Shown one piece after another: positions 18,004-27,093 of a stretch of 64,000 nucleotides of DNA. A program made the translations under genes and the position numbers. Position 1 is the stretch's first letter, and each line of letters opens with the position of its first letter. The notes beneath the pieces are model-generated. The model ran no database searches. It saw only the letters and a program-made list of their open reading frames with translations, and was not told the origin of the DNA. Origin of the DNA: Neohoeflea coraliihabitans (GTDB lineage Bacteria > Pseudomonadota > Alphaproteobacteria > Rhizobiales > Rhizobiaceae); NCBI RefSeq assembly GCF_019334345.1, contig NZ_JAHWQX010000003.1, forward strand, positions 620,001 through 684,000. The letters run 5' to 3'.

Positions 18004-18348
18004 ATGGAAAAGAGCAAGATAACAGCCAGAACCGCCAAATTTGCGATCGGTCAGGTCGTACGACACCGCATCTTTCCGTTTCGCGGCGTCATATTCGACG
18101 TGGATCCGGTGTTTGCCAATACCGAGGAGTGGTACAATGCCATTCCCGAACAGGTGCGGCCGCGCAAAGACCAGGCCTTTTATCATCTGCTCGCTGAAAA
18201 TGACGAGAGCGAATATGTCGCTTATGTCTCCGAGCAGAATCTGGTCGAGGATACCAGCGGAGTCCCGCTGCGGCACCCGCAATTGCGGGAGTTCTTCGGC
18301 GCGCCGAGCAACGGGGTTTATCCGCCGCTCGAACTTGTCAGCCACTGA
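18004..18348 (+). CDS. hspQ: Heat-shock protein HspQ / YccV-type protein
   Basis: A 114-residue protein of the hemimethylated-DNA-binding/HspQ family. Diagnostic blocks are KFAIGQVVRHRIFPFRGVI, then PRKDQAFYHLLAE and AYVSEQNL. In enterobacteria HspQ is a heat-induced specificity factor for Lon protease. The ATG at 18004 starts just before the conserved domain. The final codons and stop (GTCAGCCACTGA) are repeated 20 bases further on, so the 3' end has undergone a small duplication. Confidence 0.92.
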   Translation: MEKSKITARTAKFAIGQVVRHRIFPFRGVIFDVDPVFANTEEWYNAIPEQVRPRKDQAFYHLLAENDESEYVAYVSEQNLVEDTSGVPLRHPQLREFFGAPSNGVYPPLELVSH

Positions 18349-18422
18349 TCATGCAGGTCAGCCACTGAGCCGCCGTTCTTCGCAGCCACCGCGCCGCATC
18401 GGCCGAGCGTGCATCGATCATG

Positions 18423-18460
18423 AAAAAAGCCCGGAAACCAATGGCTTCCGGGCTCTTTTC
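18423..18460. terminator. Bidirectional intrinsic terminator
   Basis: An 8-base-pair stem GCCCGGAA (18429-18436) with TTCCGGGC (18446-18453) has an A-run on the left and a T-rich run on the right. It lies between hspQ (+) and ialB (-), whose stops face each other, and can serve both. Confidence 0.88.
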
Positions 18461-18481
18461 ATCTTTGAAGCGTGAAAGCTG

Positions 18482-19105
18482 CTACTGCTGCTGCTTGGCG
18501 GCGTTCTGCGCTTCCTCGAGCTTCTTGCGGGCGGCCTCGGCCTTTTTCGACATTTCCTCCTGCAGCAAGCGTTGCCGCTCCTGCAATTCCGACTGCTTGA
18601 TCGGCTCGCCGTCATAGGCCTGGGTAAAGCCTTCGAGCGTGATCTTGATCGGGTTCGGGGTGCGCTGGAAGTTGACCGAGGTCAAAACCATTTCGCCACC
18701 GCGCTTGAACGAGGAAATCATCTGGTCGGTGAGCAGCACCTCGGCGACGCATTTGTCAGGCATGCACACCGAATATTCGATCCGCTGCGCGCTGCCGCCA
18801 TCCACCTGCAGATTGATGCCGGGCTGGATCATCCGCGCCGAAGGAACGGAGACCTGCATCACCTTGCGATTGACCTTGCCGGACACCTCGATCAGACCCA
18901 CCGCCGTCAGTAGCTGACCGGACGGGGCCGAGATGATGTTCTGCACAATGCAGACATCATTGTCTTCCTGCTTGGTGCAGACCTTGTACCACCCCTGGCG
19001 GGGCGCCGCCTGCTGCTGAGCGCTGGCGGGCAGCGCTGCGAAGGTCGCGGCAGCAAAGCTGGCGGCAATTGCAAGCTTTGCAATGGATTTCGAAGTCAGT
19101 GTCAT
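18482..19105 (-). CDS. Invasion-associated locus B (IalB) family periplasmic protein
   Basis: A 207-residue exported protein: signal peptide to about residue 30 (ending LPASAQ), then the IalB domain with WYKVCTKQEDNDVCIVQN, RIEYSVCMPDKCVAEV and a C-terminal Gln/Glu/Lys-rich helix (about 180-207) that may be a short coiled coil. The four cysteines in two pairs suggest disulfides. IalB was named in Bartonella, but homologues are widespread in free-living alphaproteobacteria, so the name does not imply virulence. A GGAGA site lies about 12 bases upstream of the ATG at 19105, slightly long. Confidence 0.88.
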   Translation of the reverse strand: MTLTSKSIAKLAIAASFAAATFAALPASAQQQAAPRQGWYKVCTKQEDNDVCIVQNIISAPSGQLLTAVGLIEVSGKVNRKVMQVSVPSARMIQPGINLQVDGGSAQRIEYSVCMPDKCVAEVLLTDQMISSFKRGGEMVLTSVNFQRTPNPIKITLEGFTQAYDGEPIKQSELQERQRLLQEEMSKKAEAARKKLEEAQNAAKQQQ

Positions 19106-19304
19106 GGGAATCAGATTCTCCTGCAAACGCCCCGGCGATCGGTGACCTGCGCTGCGCCACAAAGTCGGCAGGCGCGGTTCCTCGCCATTTTCATCCTGCG
19201 GCGCTTCTGTTCGCCAAATACGGCGAGAGGAAGGCCGGTGCCCGCTCCGTGTTATCGCGATGGGAGCGCGAAAGCCACCCCTCGCCCCGTCCCGGCCTGC
19301 AAAA

Positions 19305-19350
19305 ACTTGACGCCTATCGCGCGGTGAACTTGGCGCCTATCGCGCGGCGA
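19305..19350. repeat. Perfectly adjacent 23-base tandem repeat
   Basis: Two head-to-tail copies, 19305-19327 and 19328-19350, match at 21 of 23 positions. Each contains the block CGCCTATCGCGCGG. They sit in the 361-base gap between ialB and the aldo/keto reductase gene, about 120 bases upstream of the latter. No other gene or RNA was recognised in this gap. Confidence 0.85.
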
Positions 19351-19466
19351 GTTTTGCGCCGGTTGGGCGGTGGTGGAGGCTTGGGCGCCGCAAAATTCCG
19401 ATCGGCCGTTGACGAACCATGCATGGCGAACAGATTCAGCCGCAACAATCCACGGAGGTGCCTGGC

Positions 19467-20408
19467 ATGCAATTGCGAAAACTCGGAAATCACGGACTGC
19501 AAACGGCGCCGCTGGTATTTGGCGGCAACGTCTTCGGCTGGACCGCGGACAAGCAGACCTCGTTCGATCTTCTCGACCGCCTGCTTGATCGCGGCTTTGC
19601 AACGATCGATACGGCCGATGTCTACTCCGCCTGGGCGACAGGCAATTCGGGCGGTGAATCCGAGGCGATTCTCGGCGAATGGCTGGCCGCACGCAAGTCC
19701 CGGAACAAGGTCATCCTGATGACGAAGGTGGCCAAGAAGGCGGATCGGCGCGGCTTGTCGGCGGCCAATATCGAAACCGCGATCGAGGATTCGCTGCGCC
19801 GGCTGAGAACCGATTTCGTCGATGTCTATTTCGCACATGAGGATGATCCGGCGGTCCGGCTGGAAGAGACACTGGAGGCCTTCGGCACGTTGCAGAAAGC
19901 GGGCAAGGTCCGCTCGATCGGCGCTTCCAACTATTCGCCGGACCGCATCGAGGCGGCGCTGGCAACTGCAAAAACCAATGATCTGCCGGCCTACGAGATC
20001 ATCCAGCCGGAATACAATCTGCTCGACCGGGATGATTTCGAAGGTGCCCTCGCCGCCACCGTGAGAGCGCATAAGCTGGATGTGGTGAGCTATTTCTCGC
20101 TGGCATCGGGCTTTCTGAGCGGCAAGTACCGCTCGCGCGAAGACGTCGCCGGAGCGGCGCGCGAAGGCCGGGTGGCAGAGTATTTCGATGCCCGCGGCAG
20201 CCGCGTGATGACGGCGCTGCGCGCCATCGCCGCCGACCACCGTGCGGCGCCGGCGCAAGTGGCCCTGGCCTGGCTGATGGCCAAGGACGGCGTGACGGCG
20301 CCGATCGTCAGCGCCCGCAGCCTCGATCAGCTGGAAGAGGTTCAGGGGGCCGTTCAGATCGAACTGTCAGAACGCGACATTGAGCAGCTCGACGACGCCG
20401 GACGTTAA
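19467..20408 (+). CDS. Aldo/keto reductase
   Basis: A 313-residue TIM-barrel NADPH-dependent reductase. The catalytic tetrad can be placed: Asp and Tyr in IDTADVYSAW, Lys in LMTKVAKK and His in VYFAHEDD. The C-terminal NADPH-binding segment is PIVSARSLDQLEEVQGA. It belongs to the AKR group annotated as general stress or YajO-like reductases; the carbonyl substrate is unknown. The ATG at 19467 follows GGAGGTG with 8-base spacing. It is followed 77 bases later by a binding-protein gene on the same strand. Confidence 0.88.
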   Translation: MQLRKLGNHGLQTAPLVFGGNVFGWTADKQTSFDLLDRLLDRGFATIDTADVYSAWATGNSGGESEAILGEWLAARKSRNKVILMTKVAKKADRRGLSAANIETAIEDSLRRLRTDFVDVYFAHEDDPAVRLEETLEAFGTLQKAGKVRSIGASNYSPDRIEAALATAKTNDLPAYEIIQPEYNLLDRDDFEGALAATVRAHKLDVVSYFSLASGFLSGKYRSREDVAGAAREGRVAEYFDARGSRVMTALRAIAADHRAAPAQVALAWLMAKDGVTAPIVSARSLDQLEEVQGAVQIELSERDIEQLDDAGR

Positions 20409-20485
20409 GGCGGGCGCATTCTGGAAGCCGCCACAATCGCCGTGCTAGTGTCGCGCAGGAGATTCGACAGACCCAGGGAGATGTG

Positions 20486-22336
20486 ATGGCGATGAGATCG
20501 ATTGGCGCGAGGGGCATGCGGATTGCCACAATGATCGGTGCCGTCCTCGCCGGCGTGATGATCGGCGGGAGCGAGCCGGCCCGCAGCGAGCCGGTCCACG
20601 CGATCGCCATGCATGGAAAGCCGGCCCTGCCTGCCGATTTCACGCATCTGCTGTTCACCAATCCGCGCGCGCCGAAGGGCGGCAAGATCACCTATGGCGT
20701 GGTTGGCACGTTTGACAGCCTGAACCCTTTCATCTTGAAAAGCATGCGCACCACGGCGCGCGGCATCATCGATACCGAGTTCGGAAATCTTGTCTATGAG
20801 CCGCTGATGATGCGCTCGGCGGGCGAACCCTTCACGCTGTACGGTCTGCTGGCGGAAACCGTCGAGATGGACGAGGACCGGACCTTCATCCAGTACAATC
20901 TCAATCCCAAGGCGCGCTGGTCCGACGGCAAGCCGGTGACGCCCGAAGACGTTGTGTTCACCTTCGAGCTACTGCGCGACAAGGGCCGCCCGCCCTTCTC
21001 GACGCGCCTCGACCGGGTCGAGAAGATGGAGATCATCGATGTCGACAGCGTGCGCTTCACCTTCAATGACAAGTCGAATCGCGAGTTTCCGCTGATCCTG
21101 TCGATGACGCCGATCCTCCCGAAACATGCGACCGATGTGGACAGCTTCGACCAGTCCAGCCTGGACCCACCGATCGGAAGTGGCCCCTACCGGGTCGCGG
21201 CGGTGGAACCGGGCGAGCGGATCACCTTCGAGCGCAACAACGAGTATTGGGCCAAGGACCTGCCGGTGAAGCGCGGCCAGGACAATTTCGACCAGATCGT
21301 CATCGAATATTTCCTGTCGGCAACGACGCAGTTCGAGGCCTTCAAGAAGGGCGTGTTCGACGTCTATCCGGACGGCTCGGCGACCAACTGGATCCGCGGT
21401 TATGATTTTCCGGCGGCCAAGTCGGGCGCCGTCGTCAAGAAGACCTACAACAAGCAGACGCCTTCGGGCATGTACGGGTTCGTGTTCAACCTGCGCCGTC
21501 CCCCCTTCGCCGACCGCAATGTGCGCAAGGCATTGACGATGCTGTTTGATTTCGAATGGGTGAACAAGAATTTCTACGAGAATGTCTACACCCGGACCGA
21601 GAGTTTCTGGCAGGGCTCGATGCTGTCGAGCTACAAGCGCGCCGCCAGCGCGGCGGAAAAGGCGTTGCTTGCCCCGTTCCTGGACGCGGTCGAGCCTTCG
21701 CTGCTCGACGGGTCGTTCCGGCTGCCGGTCAGCGATGCTTCGGGGCGCGACCGGCGCATCCAGCGTGCCGCCTATGAATTGCTGGTCGAGGCCGGCTACC
21801 GCATCAGCGAGGGCAAGATGCTCGATCCGTCCGGACAGCCGCTCGCCTTCGAGATCATGACCCAGAACGAAGGTCAGGAGAAAATGGCGATCGCCTATCA
21901 GCGCTCGCTGGCGCCGCTCGGCATCGAGGTTGAAATCCGGACGGTTGATGACGCGCAGTATCAGCAGCGCTCGCAGGAATTCGATTATGACGTGATCATC
22001 AAATCCTATCCCTCCTCATTGTCGCCGGGATTCGAACAGCTCGGGCGCTGGGGTTCGGCCGCCAGGGACGTACCCGGTTCGTTCAACTATGCGGGCGTTG
22101 CCGATCCGGCCGTCGACGCGATGATCGATGCGCTGCTCAACGCCCGCGAACTGGAGGATTTCCAGGCCGCCGTGCGGGCTTACGATCGCGTGCTGCTGTC
22201 AGGTTACTACGTCGTACCGACCTATCATCTGAGCGAAGGCTATCTGGCGCATTGGCAGCGGGTGACCGGTCCCGGTGGCATGACGCCGCTCTACGGCACC
22301 TATTTCCCGGCGTGGTGGGACACGTCAGTGAAATAG
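20486..22336 (+). CDS. Extracellular solute-binding protein family 5 (YejA-like)
   Basis: A 616-residue periplasmic binding protein for a peptide-type ABC importer. After a signal peptide (about residues 10-34) come HAIAMHGKPALPADFTHLLF and NPRAPKGGKITYGVVGTFDSLNPF, typical of the YejA group, which takes up microcin C-like peptides in E. coli and longer oligopeptides in others. NPKARWSDGKPVTPEDVVFTF and PIGSGPYRV are SBP family 5 blocks. No permease or ATPase gene is adjacent, so its partners must be encoded elsewhere. The ATG at 20486 follows GGGAG; an overlapping GTG precedes it. Confidence 0.88.
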   Translation: MAMRSIGARGMRIATMIGAVLAGVMIGGSEPARSEPVHAIAMHGKPALPADFTHLLFTNPRAPKGGKITYGVVGTFDSLNPFILKSMRTTARGIIDTEFGNLVYEPLMMRSAGEPFTLYGLLAETVEMDEDRTFIQYNLNPKARWSDGKPVTPEDVVFTFELLRDKGRPPFSTRLDRVEKMEIIDVDSVRFTFNDKSNREFPLILSMTPILPKHATDVDSFDQSSLDPPIGSGPYRVAAVEPGERITFERNNEYWAKDLPVKRGQDNFDQIVIEYFLSATTQFEAFKKGVFDVYPDGSATNWIRGYDFPAAKSGAVVKKTYNKQTPSGMYGFVFNLRRPPFADRNVRKALTMLFDFEWVNKNFYENVYTRTESFWQGSMLSSYKRAASAAEKALLAPFLDAVEPSLLDGSFRLPVSDASGRDRRIQRAAYELLVEAGYRISEGKMLDPSGQPLAFEIMTQNEGQEKMAIAYQRSLAPLGIEVEIRTVDDAQYQQRSQEFDYDVIIKSYPSSLSPGFEQLGRWGSAARDVPGSFNYAGVADPAVDAMIDALLNARELEDFQAAVRAYDRVLLSGYYVVPTYHLSEGYLAHWQRVTGPGGMTPLYGTYFPAWWDTSVK

Positions 22337-22385
22337 ACGTCGCCACGGCCTCGGGCGCTAATCCATTGCAAGGAAGGACATTTTG

Positions 22386-23093
22386 ATGAGCTCTACCGAT
22401 ACCCCTGCCCCGGGCCAGGCGGCCGCGCCGCTGACGGTCGATGTCATATCCGACGTGATGTGTCCGTGGTGCTATATCGGCAAGAAGCGTCTTGAGACGG
22501 CGCTCGAGCGCCTTGACGGCGAACTGGAAGTCGAGGTGCATTGGCGCCCCTATCAGCTCGATCCGAGCCTGCCGAAGGAGGGCAAGGACCGCAAGCGCTA
22601 CCTCGAGGACAAGTTCGGCGGCGCGGCGCGCGCCACCCAGGCCTATCAGGCCGTGCGCAATGCCGGGGCGGAGGAGGACATTGCCTTCGACTTCGAGGCC
22701 ATCGCGGTGGCGCCGAACACGATCGACGCGCATCGGCTGATCCGCTGGGCCGGATCGCAGGGGCCGGCGGCGCAGGCCCGCATGGTGGCGATCCTGTTCC
22801 GCTACTATTTCGAGGAAGGGCGCAATATCGGCGAGGATGCAACGCTCATCGAAGCGGCGAGCGAAGGCGGGCTCGACCCGGAAATCGTCAGGAAACTACT
22901 CGCCGACGGGGCCGACCGCGACAAGGTCGAAGGCGAGATCGATGTGGCGCGGCAACTCGGGATCGAGGGTGTGCCGTGTTTCATCGTCGCGGGCAAATAC
23001 GCGCTGGTCGGCGCGCAGCCGGCTGAACAGCTGGTCGAGGCGCTGCGTCGCGCCGCCGCCGCGCCTGAACCGGCCTCCGGCACCCCGCAATAG
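22386..23093 (+). CDS. DsbA-family oxidoreductase (FrnE-like)
   Basis: A 235-residue cytosolic-looking DsbA-fold protein without a signal peptide. The redox motif is C26-P-W-C29 in SDVMCPWCYIGK, followed by the all-helical insert and the cis-proline block GVPCFIVAGKYALVGAQP. This matches FrnE/polyketide-type thiol oxidoreductases or HCCA isomerase relatives; function in disulfide stress is inferred. AAGGAAGGA precedes the ATG. It stops 71 bases before the converging mfd gene. Confidence 0.88.
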   Translation: MSSTDTPAPGQAAAPLTVDVISDVMCPWCYIGKKRLETALERLDGELEVEVHWRPYQLDPSLPKEGKDRKRYLEDKFGGAARATQAYQAVRNAGAEEDIAFDFEAIAVAPNTIDAHRLIRWAGSQGPAAQARMVAILFRYYFEEGRNIGEDATLIEAASEGGLDPEIVRKLLADGADRDKVEGEIDVARQLGIEGVPCFIVAGKYALVGAQPAEQLVEALRRAAAAPEPASGTPQ

Positions 23094-23164
23094 CGAGCGC
23101 CATCCTTTCGCCGCAACGTGCCGTCGGGCGGTGTCCGACCAAGGTTTCCGGTCGATGTGCCTGA

Positions 23165-26100
23165 TCAGGCGGCTTGGGCAATTTCGGCAAAACGGCTCAT
23201 GACCACGGCAGCGCCGGCCAGGCGCTTTTCGCCGGTCGGCAGGTCTCGTGAGAGAAAAACGCTCTGGTCGGCGCGAATTTTGGCCAGGCTGCCCTGTCCG
23301 GAGATGTATTGCACCAGGCCGGACGGATTGGGGAACTGTCCGTCGCGGAATTGCACGACGACACCCTTGGGACCGGCATCGAGCTTCTCGACATTGGCCT
23401 TGCGGCACAGTGACTTGATGAAGACGATCTTCAGCAGATGTTCGACTTCGATCGGCATCGGCCCGAAGCGGTCGATCAGCTCGGCTCCGAAAGCGTCGAT
23501 GTCGGCAATATCGGTGATTTCGCCGAGGCGGCGATACAGGCCCAGCCGGAGATGCAGATCGGGCACATAATCTTCCGGGATCATCACCGGCGTGCCGACG
23601 GAAATTTGCGGCGACCATCCCGTATCGGCCAGTTCATCACCGCCCTTGATCTCGGCCACCGCTTCTTCGAGCATGTGCTGGTAGAGTTCGAAACCGACTT
23701 CCTTGATATGGCCGGACTGCTCTTCGCCGAGAAGGTTGCCGGCGCCGCGAATGTCGAGATCGTGGCTTGCCAGCTGGAAGCCGGCCCCGAGCGTGTCGAG
23801 CGATTGCAGGACCTTCAGGCGGCGGTCGGCGGTGGTCGTCAGCACACGGTTGACCGGCAAGGTCAGGAGCGCGAAGGCGCGCGCCTTCGACCGGCCGACG
23901 CGGCCGCGGATCTGGTAGAGCTGGGCGAGGCCGAACATGTCGGCGCGGTGCACGATGAGCGTGTTGGCTGTCGGCACATCGAGGCCGGATTCAACGATGG
24001 TCGTCGACAACAGCACGTCATACTGGCCGTCATAGAAGGCGTTCATGATGTCGTCGAGTTCGCCAGGCGGCATCTGGCCGTGGGCGATGGCGACCTTCAG
24101 TTCCGGCACATCCGAGCGCAGCCAGGCGGCGACTTCCGACAGGTCGCTGACGCGCGGGCAGACATAGAAACTCTGGCCGCCGCGATAATGTTCGCGCAGC
24201 AGCGTCTCGCGCACGGTGAGCGGATCGAAGGGCGAGATGAAGGTGCGCACCGCCATGCGGTCGACCGGCGGCGTGGTGATCAGCGACAATTCGCGCACGC
24301 CGGTCATTGCCAGCTGCAATGTGCGCGGTATCGGTGTGGCGGACAGGGTCAGGACGTGCACGTCCGATTTCAGTTCCTTCAGCCGCTCCTTGTGCTTGAC
24401 GCCGAAATGCTGCTCCTCATCGATGATCAGGAGACCGAGATTGGCGAAACTGATGCTGGCGCCGAGCAGCGCGTGGGTGCCGATGACGATATCGGCCTTG
24501 CCGCTGGCCACTTCCTGCTTGGTCAGCGCCAATTCCTTGGCGCCCACCAGGCGCGAGGCCTGAACAATGCGCACCGGATAGCCGCGCAAACGATCGCTGA
24601 AGGTCTTGAAATGCTGGCGCGCGAGCAGCGTCGTCGGCACGACGACGGCGACCTGAACCCCGTTCATCGCGGCGATGAAGGCGGCGCGCAACGCCACTTC
24701 GGTCTTGCCAAAGCCGACATCGCCGCAAATCAGGCGGTCCATCGGCTGACCGGCTGCGAGATCTTCGCGCACCGCGTCGATGGCGGCCATCTGGTCGTCC
24801 GTCTCGTCATAGGGAAAGCGCGCCGCGAACTCGTCATAAAGTCCTTCCGGCGCCATCAGGGCCGGCGCGGTGCGCATGTGCCGCTCGGCGGCCAGGCGGA
24901 TCAGGCCGCCAGCCATATCGAGCAGGCGCTTTTTCAGTTTCGCCTTGCGCGACTGCCAGGCGACACCGCCGAGCTTGTCGAGCTGGACGCCTTCGCTCTC
25001 GGAGCCGTAGCGCGACAGCAGTTCGATGTTCTCGACGGGCAGGAACAGCTTGGCATTGCCGGCGTAATGCAGTTCGAGACAGGCATGCGGCGCACCGGCC
25101 ACCTCGATCGTCTTCAGACCGACGAAACGGCCGATGCCATGCTCGACATGCACGACGAGCGCGCCTTCATCGAGGCCGGCGACCTCGGTGATGAAATCGG
25201 CGCCGCGTTTCTTGCGCCGGGAGCGGCGCACCAGACGGTCGCCGAGAATGTCCTGCTCGCCGATGACCACGGTTTCGCCAGCCTCGAAACCGCCCTCGAG
25301 AGCCAGCACCGCGGCGGCCGCCTGACCCGGCTTGAGCCGCGACAATTCATCGAGACGGGCAATGGTCTTGACCCGCTCGAGGCCATGTTCCTCAAGCACC
25401 TGCAGCAGGCGGTCGAGCGAACCTTCGCTCCAGGCGGTGATCAGCACCCTGGCGCCGGCGGCGCGCTTGTCGGCAATATGGGCGACGGCCTTGTCGAACA
25501 GATTGACGCGCCCTTCGTCCTGGCGGCTTTCCACTTCGCTGGCCCAGCGCGGTCCGACGCGGGCATCGAGTTCGAAAACTTGGCGCGCCCCGGTTTCCGG
25601 CTCGCTGAACGGCGACAGGCGAACGGCACCGGCCTGATCGAGCGCGGCGGCGAGCGCCTCCTGATCGAGATAGAGCTCGGATGGCGGCACCGGCTTGTAA
25701 GGTGCCGTCTGCATCGTGCCGGGCTTGTGGCTTTGCAACTGCTCGGCGCGCGCCTCATAGTGATCGATGATCTGGGCGTGACGCTCGCCGGCGGCCTCGA
25801 CCACGACATGATCGGTAACGAGCTGAAAGCCGGCAAGATAGTCAAAGACGGTGGCCATTTCGTCGTAAAACAGCGGCAGCCAGTGCTCCATGCCGGCAAA
25901 GCGGCGACCTTCCGAGATCGCCACATACAGGGCATCATCGCGCGTGGCGGCACCGAAGTGACGCAAATAATTGGCGCGAAAACGGCTGATCGTGTCCGGG
26001 TCGAGCGAGACTTCGCTCATGGCGTTCAGCGTCAGTTCCCTGACCGAGCCGCTGGACCGCTGCGACACCGGGTCGAAATGCCGGATCGTTTCCAAGGTGT

Positions 26101-26671
26101 CGCCGAAGAAATCAAGCCGCACCGGCTCCTCGTCACCGGGGAGCCAGGCATCGAGAATGCCGCCGCGAACGGCGTATTCGCCGACTTCGCGGACGGTGGC
26201 GATGCGCTCGAATCCGAGCCGCTCGAAGCGCGCCGCCAGATCTTCCATCTTCAAAATTGCGCCGGCGCGCGCGGAAAACCCAAGGGCGCGGATGGCCTCC
26301 TGCGGCGGCACGCGCTGCAGCGCCGCATTGACCGTGACCAGCACGATGGCGCCGTGCGGCTGTTCCGACAGGGCGGCCAGCGAGGCAAGAGCGTCGAGGC
26401 GGCGGGCCGAGACCTCGGCGCCGGGCGAGACGCGGTCATAGGGCAGGCAATCCCAGCCCGGCAAAGTCAGCACCGGGATATCCGGCGCGATGAAGGCCAG
26501 ATTCTGCTCCAGCTCGGCGAGGCGTTGGCCGTCGGAAATCAGATAGGCGAGCGGCGGCCCCTGACGCGCCAGGGCGGCGAGCACAAAGGCGTCCATGCCG
26601 GGCGGCACGGCGGCAAGCGTGACCGGTCCGGCGGCGGCGCGAACCCGTTTGACAGGAACGACATCGATCAT
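23165..26671 (-). CDS. mfd: Transcription-repair coupling factor
   Basis: A 1168-residue DNA translocase that removes RNA polymerase stalled at lesions and recruits UvrA. The UvrB-like N-terminal region includes LPGWDCLPYDRVSP, the RNA-polymerase-interaction region VHVEHGIGRFVGLKTI lies in the middle, and the RecG-like motor has Walker A GDVGFGKT near 649-656, a DEEQ box in IIDEEQHFGVKHKE and motif VI QIRGRVGRSKARAFA. The TRCF C-terminal domain is present. The length is standard. The ATG overlaps the sdhE stop by four bases (ATGA), indicating coupled translation. Confidence 0.98.
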   Translation of the reverse strand: MIDVVPVKRVRAAAGPVTLAAVPPGMDAFVLAALARQGPPLAYLISDGQRLAELEQNLAFIAPDIPVLTLPGWDCLPYDRVSPGAEVSARRLDALASLAALSEQPHGAIVLVTVNAALQRVPPQEAIRALGFSARAGAILKMEDLAARFERLGFERIATVREVGEYAVRGGILDAWLPGDEEPVRLDFFGDTLETIRHFDPVSQRSSGSVRELTLNAMSEVSLDPDTISRFRANYLRHFGAATRDDALYVAISEGRRFAGMEHWLPLFYDEMATVFDYLAGFQLVTDHVVVEAAGERHAQIIDHYEARAEQLQSHKPGTMQTAPYKPVPPSELYLDQEALAAALDQAGAVRLSPFSEPETGARQVFELDARVGPRWASEVESRQDEGRVNLFDKAVAHIADKRAAGARVLITAWSEGSLDRLLQVLEEHGLERVKTIARLDELSRLKPGQAAAAVLALEGGFEAGETVVIGEQDILGDRLVRRSRRKKRGADFITEVAGLDEGALVVHVEHGIGRFVGLKTIEVAGAPHACLELHYAGNAKLFLPVENIELLSRYGSESEGVQLDKLGGVAWQSRKAKLKKRLLDMAGGLIRLAAERHMRTAPALMAPEGLYDEFAARFPYDETDDQMAAIDAVREDLAAGQPMDRLICGDVGFGKTEVALRAAFIAAMNGVQVAVVVPTTLLARQHFKTFSDRLRGYPVRIVQASRLVGAKELALTKQEVASGKADIVIGTHALLGASISFANLGLLIIDEEQHFGVKHKERLKELKSDVHVLTLSATPIPRTLQLAMTGVRELSLITTPPVDRMAVRTFISPFDPLTVRETLLREHYRGGQSFYVCPRVSDLSEVAAWLRSDVPELKVAIAHGQMPPGELDDIMNAFYDGQYDVLLSTTIVESGLDVPTANTLIVHRADMFGLAQLYQIRGRVGRSKARAFALLTLPVNRVLTTTADRRLKVLQSLDTLGAGFQLASHDLDIRGAGNLLGEEQSGHIKEVGFELYQHMLEEAVAEIKGGDELADTGWSPQISVGTPVMIPEDYVPDLHLRLGLYRRLGEITDIADIDAFGAELIDRFGPMPIEVEHLLKIVFIKSLCRKANVEKLDAGPKGVVVQFRDGQFPNPSGLVQYISGQGSLAKIRADQSVFLSRDLPTGEKRLAGAAVVMSRFAEIAQAA

Positions 26672-26997
26672 TGGTCTTTGGCCCGCGCCGCGATGTGATT
26701 GCCTTTGCCGTCAAAGGATGGACGATAGGCCGCGATGCGCCGGAACAGGGCGGTGTCGAAATCGGCGGGGCACGCTTTCTCGCCGGTGATCCAGTTGAGA
26801 ATGTCGGCATCATCCTCGATGAGCAGGGCTTCAAAGGCGGCCAGATCCGCCTCGCTCAGCGCGTCGATCTCGGCATCGGCAAAGCCGCCGAGCATCAGGT
26901 CCATTTCACGGATTCCGCGGCGCCAGGCGCGCACCAGGAGGCGGCGGCGGCGCGGATCCAGATCAGCACTGCTTCGGGTGGTACCGGTCATCGTCAT
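26668..26997 (-). CDS. sdhE: Succinate dehydrogenase assembly factor SdhE
   Basis: A 109-residue small helical protein with the flavinylation signature RGxxEMD (RGIREMDLMLGGF) and the second conserved block FEALLIEDDADILNWITGE. SdhE promotes covalent FAD attachment to SdhA. The first residues (MTMTG) offer two start codons. It lies directly upstream of mfd with a four-base overlap and diverges from recG, an arrangement frequent in Rhizobiales. Confidence 0.93.
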   Translation of the reverse strand: MTMTGTTRSSADLDPRRRRLLVRAWRRGIREMDLMLGGFADAEIDALSEADLAAFEALLIEDDADILNWITGEKACPADFDTALFRRIAAYRPSFDGKGNHIAARAKDQ

Positions 26998-27093
26998 CCT
27001 TTTCGGGTTGCGCCCGTGTGCATAGCCGAAGGTGCGGGTCTTGTCAGCCTCGCAAACCTTGCCATCGGCGCATTTTCCGCATCATGGTGGCGC

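Noticed and set aside
23438-26698. 1086-codon open frame on + opposite mfd
   Set aside because: It is the antisense shadow of mfd in GC-rich DNA; the minus-strand protein has all Mfd domains while this translation has no recognisable fold.
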